A stretch of 64,000 nt of DNA from positions 1 to 64,000 of the forward strand of contig NZ_BONV01000053.1 in the NCBI RefSeq assembly GCF_016862895.1, in the 5' to 3' direction. The first letter of the stretch is position 1; the number at the start of each line of letters is the position of its first letter. Under the pieces are notes generated by a model. The model made no database searches and was not told the DNA's origin. It was given only the letters and a program-made list of their open reading frames with translations. The DNA comes from Planotetraspora kaengkrachanensis. GTDB lineage: Bacteria > Actinomycetota > Actinomycetes > Streptosporangiales > Streptosporangiaceae. The position numbers and the translations under genes are program-made. Shown here one piece after another: positions 59,382 to 64,000 of this stretch.

Positions 59382-59674
59382 CGAGCTCCTCGGCGCAGGA
59401 TCGGCATTCGCGGCGAACGGGAGGATAGTCGCAAACGCCCCAACGCTGCAGGCCGTACAGGGCCGCACGAGGCCTGATGCCGGGCCGCCGTCAGAAGGGG
59501 CATTCCTCGGCCCGCGGAGTCGCACGACTCTCACAGCGGACATTCAGGTGATCTTCATTCATTCACCAGTCGGCCACCAGGTGACCCATCAGGTGTCATC
59601 GCGGTGTCGGGACTCATCCTTACCGTCCGAAAGGCCCCCAGTAACCACAAGTCAATAAGGGGAGGGCCTGGACG

Positions 59675-61084
59675 ATGTTGAGACGCAAGGCGGCGATCGC
59701 GACGTTCCTCGCGGCCGTCAGCGTGACAGCCGGCACCGCGGTCGCGGTGCTGGGTGACGCCACGGTCGCGTCGGCGGCGACCGCCACCTTCACCCCGGTC
59801 GCGGACACGTATGTCGACAACTCCGTGACCACCACCAACTACGGCACATCTGCTCAGCTCGGCGTGGACAACTCGCCCGTCAAGCGGATGTTCCTGAAAT
59901 TCACCGTGTCCGGCGTGAGCGGAACCGTCACCGGGGCCAAGCTGCGCGTCCACACCGACGACGTCTCCGGCGCTGAGAGCCCCAGCGGCGGCACCTACAA
60001 GGCGATGAGCAACACCACCTGGTCGGAGACCGGGGTGACGTGGGCCAACCAGCCCGCCGTCGACGGCGCGACCCTGGGCTCGATCGGGTCGGTCGTGCGC
60101 AACACCTGGTACGAGGTCGACGTGAGCTCGTACGTGAAGGGCAACGGCACCTACAGCATCGGGGTGACGTCGTCGAGCAGCGACGGCGCCGACTTCGACG
60201 CGCGTGAGACGGGATCGACCGCCCCGCAGCTGGTCATCACGACCGGCACGACCTCGACGCCCACCCCGACCCCCACCCCGACCTCGGGCGACCCCGTGCT
60301 CGTCGGCGCGGGTGACATCGCGAACTCCGGTTCGGGCGACACCGCCACCGCGGCCCTGCTCGACGGCATCCCCGGCACCGTCTTCACCGCCGGCGACGAC
60401 GCCTACGACAACGGCTCCACCGCGGACTTCAACAACTACTACGCACCCACCTGGGGCCGGCACAAGGCGCGCACGCGTCCGGTGGCCGGCAACCACGAGT
60501 ACAACACCTCGGGCGCCTCGGGGTACTTCGGCTACTTCGGCTCGGCCGCGGGCGAGCCCGGCAAGGGCTACTACTCCTACAACCTCGGCAACTGGCACAT
60601 CGTGGTGCTGAACTCCAACTGCTCCTCGATCGGCGGCTGCAACGCCGGTTCGGCGCAGGAGCAGTGGCTGCGCGCCGACCTGGCGGCCAACACCCGGTCG
60701 TGCACGCTCGCGATGTGGCACCACCCCCGCTTCACCTCGGGGTCCAACCACGCGCCGACGACCTCTGTCGGCCCGCTGGTGCAGGCGCTGTACGACAACG
60801 ACGCCGAGGTGGTCGTCACCGGTCACAACCACCAGTACGAGCGGTTCGCGCCGATGAACCCCAGCGGGCAACTCGACAACGCTCGTGGCATCCGGCACTT
60901 CGTCGTGGGAACCGGAGGTGCCGGCATGTACAACTTCGGCACGATCCAGCCCAACAGCGAAGTCCGTAACAACAACACCTTCGGCGTGCTGAAGTTCACC
61001 CTGCACTCCAACAGCTACACCTGGCAGTTCGTGCCTCAGTCGGGCAAGACCTTCACCGACGGCGGCACCAACTCCTGCCACTGA
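59675..61084 (+). CDS. secreted DNRLRE-domain metallophosphatase
   Basis: 469 residues. Signal peptide MLRRKAAIATFLAAVSVTAG to about residue 35. A DNRLRE domain follows (about 38-205; TFTPVADTYVDNSVTTTNYG, YVKGNGTYSIGVTSSSSDGA), a TPTPTPTPTS linker, then a calcineurin-like phosphoesterase: GAGDIANS, GDDAYDNGS, GNHEYN, HHPRF, GHNHQYERFA. All metal-ligand motifs (D, GDxxY, GNHE, H, GHxH) are present. Probably acts outside the cell on phosphate esters. A strong terminator follows. Confidence 0.9.
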   Translation: MLRRKAAIATFLAAVSVTAGTAVAVLGDATVASAATATFTPVADTYVDNSVTTTNYGTSAQLGVDNSPVKRMFLKFTVSGVSGTVTGAKLRVHTDDVSGAESPSGGTYKAMSNTTWSETGVTWANQPAVDGATLGSIGSVVRNTWYEVDVSSYVKGNGTYSIGVTSSSSDGADFDARETGSTAPQLVITTGTTSTPTPTPTPTSGDPVLVGAGDIANSGSGDTATAALLDGIPGTVFTAGDDAYDNGSTADFNNYYAPTWGRHKARTRPVAGNHEYNTSGASGYFGYFGSAAGEPGKGYYSYNLGNWHIVVLNSNCSSIGGCNAGSAQEQWLRADLAANTRSCTLAMWHHPRFTSGSNHAPTTSVGPLVQALYDNDAEVVVTGHNHQYERFAPMNPSGQLDNARGIRHFVVGTGGAGMYNFGTIQPNSEVRNNNTFGVLKFTLHSNSYTWQFVPQSGKTFTDGGTNSCH

Positions 61085-61099
61085 TCCCGGCCGTACGGC

Positions 61100-61136
61100 G
61101 CCGCGCCCGGTGTGCTCCCCGCACACCGGGCGCGGC
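61100..61136 (+). terminator. terminator of the metallophosphatase gene
   Basis: GCCGCGCCCGGTGTGC and its exact complement form a 16-bp stem with loop TCCCC, 16 bp beyond the stop. Confidence 0.85.
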
Positions 61137-61158
61137 ATCCCACCCCCAACTCGGGAAG

Positions 61159-62454
61159 GTGTGCACGCCCGTGTACCTGTCCACGATCGGCCGGCGGCGG
61201 CCGACCGCGCCCGGCGGCGGGATCGGCCGCCGCCGATGGACGGCCATCGGCGCCAACGTGTTCGCGCTCGGCACCGTCAGCCTCGTCACCGACATCTCCT
61301 CGGAGATGGTCACCGCGATCCTGCCCGTCTACCTCGTCGTCGGCCTGCAGTTCAGCCCCGCCGCCTACGGTGTCGTCGACGGGGCCTACACGGGCGCGAC
61401 GGTGTTGTTGCGGCTCGTCGGCGGATACCTGGCCGACCGGGTGCGACGGCGCAAGGCCGTCGCGGGCCTCGGATACGGCCTGTCCGCGGTCGCGAAGCTC
61501 GGCCTGATCGCGGCGGGCGGATCGGCCACCGCCATCGGCCTGGTGATCGCCGCGGACCGCGCAGGCAAGGGGCTGCGCACCGCTCCGCGTGACGCGCTGA
61601 TCACGCTGTCCGCTCCGCCTGACCAACTGGGCAGGGCGTTCGGCGTGCACCGGACGATGGACAGTGTGGGGGCGTTCCTCGGCCCCCTGGTCGCGCTCGC
61701 CGTACTCGCCATGGCCGGGCAGCGGTACGACGCCGTGTTCGTCACCAGCTTCTGCGTCGCCGCGTTCGCCGTGGTGGTCCTGGCGCTGTTCGTGCGTGAC
61801 CACAGAGGGCCGGCCGCCGCCCCGCAGCCGTCCGGGCCGGCGGTGTCGGTACGGCAGGCGGCCGGCCTGCTGCGCATCTCCGGTGTCCGCAGGCTCCTCG
61901 CCGCGGCGTGCCTGCTCGGTCTGGCCACGGTCGGAGACGGCTTCGTCTACCTGCTGCTCCAGCGCAGGGAGGACCTGTCGCTCGGCTGGTTCCCCCTGCT
62001 CGCCGTGGGGACGAGCCTGGCCTACCTGCTGCTCGCCGCCCCGCTGGGCGTCCTGGCCGACCGCGTGGGCCGGCTCCCCGTGACGCTCTGCGGCTACGGC
62101 GCCATGATCCTGGTGTACCTGGCGCTGCTCGGACCGGTCGGCGGGCCGGTGCTCGTCGTCGCCGTGCTCGGTCTCTACGGACTCTTCTACGCCGCCACCG
62201 ACGGCGTCCTGATGGCCCTCGCGGCGCCCCTGCTGCCCGAACGGCTGCGCACGACCGGGCTGGCGCTCGTGCAGACCGGCCAGGCCCTCGCCTACCTGGG
62301 GTCGTCCGTCGGCTTCGGCCTGGCCTGGCAGCTGTGGGGGACCGGCGTCGCGTGCCTGCTCGCCGTACTCGCCGTGGGGATCGCCGTCGCGGCGACGGCG
62401 ATTCTGCTGTCCGGGCACGCCCGGCGCCCGATCGGAACGGAGGCGACGTCATGA
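61159..62454 (+). CDS. MFS transporter
   Basis: 431 residues from GTG 61159 (GTG 61171 also possible). About 12 membrane segments; NVFALGTVSLVTDISSEMVT is the opening of a broad actinobacterial MFS family, and GGYLADRVRRRKAVAGLGYG is motif A. GATVLLRLVGG and HRTMDSVGAFLGPLVA are further typical blocks. Its stop overlaps the next start by four bases; substrate unknown. Confidence 0.88.
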   Translation: MCTPVYLSTIGRRRPTAPGGGIGRRRWTAIGANVFALGTVSLVTDISSEMVTAILPVYLVVGLQFSPAAYGVVDGAYTGATVLLRLVGGYLADRVRRRKAVAGLGYGLSAVAKLGLIAAGGSATAIGLVIAADRAGKGLRTAPRDALITLSAPPDQLGRAFGVHRTMDSVGAFLGPLVALAVLAMAGQRYDAVFVTSFCVAAFAVVVLALFVRDHRGPAAAPQPSGPAVSVRQAAGLLRISGVRRLLAAACLLGLATVGDGFVYLLLQRREDLSLGWFPLLAVGTSLAYLLLAAPLGVLADRVGRLPVTLCGYGAMILVYLALLGPVGGPVLVVAVLGLYGLFYAATDGVLMALAAPLLPERLRTTGLALVQTGQALAYLGSSVGFGLAWQLWGTGVACLLAVLAVGIAVAATAILLSGHARRPIGTEATS

Positions 62455-63509
62455 GTGAGCCGAGCGAGCCCCAAGGCGCCGGTGCGGCAGGCGGGGGCGG
62501 CGGGCTGAGCCTGCGCTCGAGACTGTCGATCGCGTCCGCCGTCGCCGTCCTCCTGGCGGCGGTGGCGATCGTCTCCATCGTCCTCGCCCCGTCCGGCACG
62601 CCCGCGGCCGCCGGACCGCGATCCCCGGGACGTGAAGCCGGCGGTCCCGGCCTCACCCGTGCGGACGGCCCCCAGTTGCGGATGCTCGACAACGGGATGC
62701 TGGCCGCCGTCCCGCTCGGCGATCCCGGCGGACCCCGGACCGTCACCTCGCAGCGCTGCGACCGCGCGTACGCCGCGGCGGGCACGGTGGCCTGCCTCCG
62801 GCCGGCGAGCGCCCTCGGGGCCACCCGGCTGTCCGTGCTCGACGACGGCATGCGCGAGCTGCGGTCGATCGAGCTGACCGGCTTCCCCAACCGTCTGCGC
62901 GTGTCCGACAGCGGACGGATGATCGCCTGGACGTTGTTCGTCAGCGGCGACTCCTACGCGGGCGGGGAGTTCTCCACGCGGGCCGGGATCCTCGACACCC
63001 GCACCGGCCGGCTGGCCACCTCGGTGGAGGAGTTCGCGGCCGTCGTCGACGGCCGGCCGTACCGGGCGGCGGACCTCAACGTGTGGGGCGTCACCTTCAC
63101 CCGCGACGACAACCGGTTCTACGCCACCGTGGCGACGGCCGGGCACCGTTACCTGGCCGAGGGCGACTTCGCGGCGCGGACGCTCAGGACCCTGGCGGAC
63201 GGCGTCGAGTGCCCCTCGCTCTCGCCGGACGGCACCCGGGTCGCGTTCAAGTCGGCCGTCGGAGGCGACCCGGCCAGGGGATGGCGGCTGTCGGTCCTCG
63301 ACCTGGCGAGCAAGAGGGTGACCGCGACGGGAGAGACCCGCAGTGTGGACGACCAGGCGATCTGGCTCGACGATCGCACCGTCGCCTACGGGCTGCAGCG
63401 CAGCGACGGAGTCAACGACGTGTGGGCCGTGCCCGCCGACGGGACGGGGACGCCGCGGCTGCTGGTCCCCGGCGCCAACTCCCCGTCGATCGACCTGCCT
63501 GGAGCGTGA
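62451..63509 (+). CDS. membrane-anchored beta-propeller (TolB-like) protein
   Basis: 352 residues. A Gly-rich N-terminus is followed by one membrane helix (SAVAVLLAAVAIVSIVLAPS). The extracytoplasmic part has blade-like repeats: LDNGMLAAVPLGDPGG, RLRVSDSGRMIAWTLFVSGD, VECPSLSPDGTRVAFKSAVG, DDQAIWLDDRTVAYGLQRSD. The SPDG-R-AF block is a TolB/WD40-like signature. Translationally coupled to the MFS gene; role unknown. Confidence 0.82.
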   Translation: MSEPSEPQGAGAAGGGGGLSLRSRLSIASAVAVLLAAVAIVSIVLAPSGTPAAAGPRSPGREAGGPGLTRADGPQLRMLDNGMLAAVPLGDPGGPRTVTSQRCDRAYAAAGTVACLRPASALGATRLSVLDDGMRELRSIELTGFPNRLRVSDSGRMIAWTLFVSGDSYAGGEFSTRAGILDTRTGRLATSVEEFAAVVDGRPYRAADLNVWGVTFTRDDNRFYATVATAGHRYLAEGDFAARTLRTLADGVECPSLSPDGTRVAFKSAVGGDPARGWRLSVLDLASKRVTATGETRSVDDQAIWLDDRTVAYGLQRSDGVNDVWAVPADGTGTPRLLVPGANSPSIDLPGA

Positions 63510-63722
63510 GCGACGACAGCCCATGCGATCAATCACCGTCTGAGCGCTATGCTGCCGCTCGGCATGCGTTGAGCACATATGTAGCAATAGGTGCTTGGAC
63601 CGCTCCCATCTCACTATCAACAGGTGATTGCACTGAGTGCATCCGATGCGGCGCCGGGTCGGGCGCCCGGCTTCGGCAGCCCGGTGGTTCCACAGGGAAA
63701 CGTCCTCGTGGACGGGCCGGTC

Positions 63723-64000
63723 ATGACATCCCCCGCTGTGCCGGCTGGGCACGCGGCTGAAGGGGAACCGCGGTCGAGCCGGTTCCGAGGCGACATCGAA
63801 GGTCTCCGTGCGGTCGCCGTCGGGCTGGTGTTGCTCTACCACGCCGGTCTGCCGTTCATCCACGGCGGATTCGTCGGGGTCGACGTGTTCTTCGTCATCT
63901 CGGGATTCCTGATCACCACCCAGCTCCTGTCCGAGGTGGACCGGACGGGCACCGTCTCACTCGTACGGTTCTACGCCCGGCGAGCCAAGCGGTTGTTGCC
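63723..64000 (+). CDS. OafA/YrhL-type acyltransferase, 5' part (cut by window end)
   Basis: At least 92 codons, open to the window end. From ATG 63723 (GTG 63624 in frame is an alternative): [20 protein letters not shown], then [20 protein letters not shown], the invariant acyltransferase-3 opening with the R-V-DVFFVxSGFLI motif. The usual length is 350-700 residues. Members O-acetylate cell-wall polysaccharides or antibiotics. Confidence 0.85.
   Translation, partial: MTSPAVPAGHAAEGEPRSSRFRGDIEGLRAVAVGLVLLYHAGLPFIHGGFVGVDVFFVISGFLITTQLLSEVDRTGTVSLVRFYARRAKRLL

Noticed and set aside
59555-63863. Long minus-strand frames (59555-61138, 61036-62418, 62292-63863)
   Set aside because: Shadows caused by high G+C; the plus strand encodes recognised domain proteins with terminators and overlaps.

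Overview
The window is high-GC DNA from a filamentous actinomycete. A Streptosporangiaceae-type genome is my best guess from overall gene content; no rRNA or marker gene proves it. Supporting signs are the strong G/C bias at third codon positions, frequent GTG starts, F420/LLM-type oxidoreductases, many one-gene regulators beside one-gene enzymes or transporters, an Erm rRNA methylase, a large AAA-LuxR regulator and an MmpS-like lipoprotein.

Region 1 (1-16.5 kb) is mosaic accessory DNA. It holds a transposase tail, the 3' half of a tRNA-Val gene abutting an integrase tail (an integration scar), an orphan HINT-linked polymorphic-toxin tip with a possible immunity gene, an AAA-LuxR regulator divergent from an alcohol dehydrogenase, two regulator-MFS pairs, two oppositely truncated copies of a small ParE-like gene, a 103-bp direct repeat, an IS remnant, and two histidine phosphatases.

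Region 2 (16.5-28.3 kb) is rich in small immunity-like proteins (DUF6891-, DUF6924- and SMI1/KNR4-like, plus unknowns), a MerR-LLM pair, an XRE-TPR regulator translationally coupled to a flavoprotein, and a nucleoside-kinase-like protein. At 26.41-26.95 kb lies the most unusual feature: a tandem array of four RNA units on the minus strand. In two of them a tRNA is circularly permuted: anticodon arm, T arm and 3' acceptor strand come first, then a short cap loop, then the 5' acceptor strand and D arm. Each unit is bracketed by complementary flanks that covary from unit to unit. The layout suggests tRNA-mimicking Y-RNA-like (YrlA-type) RNAs, but no Ro60/TROVE gene is in the window.

Region 3 (28.3-43 kb) contains divergent regulator-enzyme pairs: MerR-SDR, HxlR-SDR and MarR-epoxide hydrolase. 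There are also a GNAT acetyltransferase, a tautomerase, a DNA-alkylation-repair protein, a TetR regulator, a second flavoprotein, and an overlapping four-gene operon of secreted hydrolase, membrane acyltransferase, histidine kinase and LuxR response regulator.

Region 4 (43-64 kb) includes a TetR-MFS pair with a 29-bp perfect operator, an ADH/XRE/membrane-protein cluster with twin operators, an MmpS-like lipoprotein, TPR proteins, an M16-type peptidase with a C-terminal membrane anchor, a secreted beta-helix protein, and an Erm methylase behind a 12-codon leader peptide with an R-I-R motif. It also includes a repeat-rich secreted protein that shares a C-terminal motif and an upstream leader block with the gene at 27.7-28.2 kb, an LLM enzyme, a TMEM175-type channel, a secreted DNRLRE-metallophosphatase, an MFS/beta-propeller pair and the start of an OafA-type acyltransferase cut by the window end.
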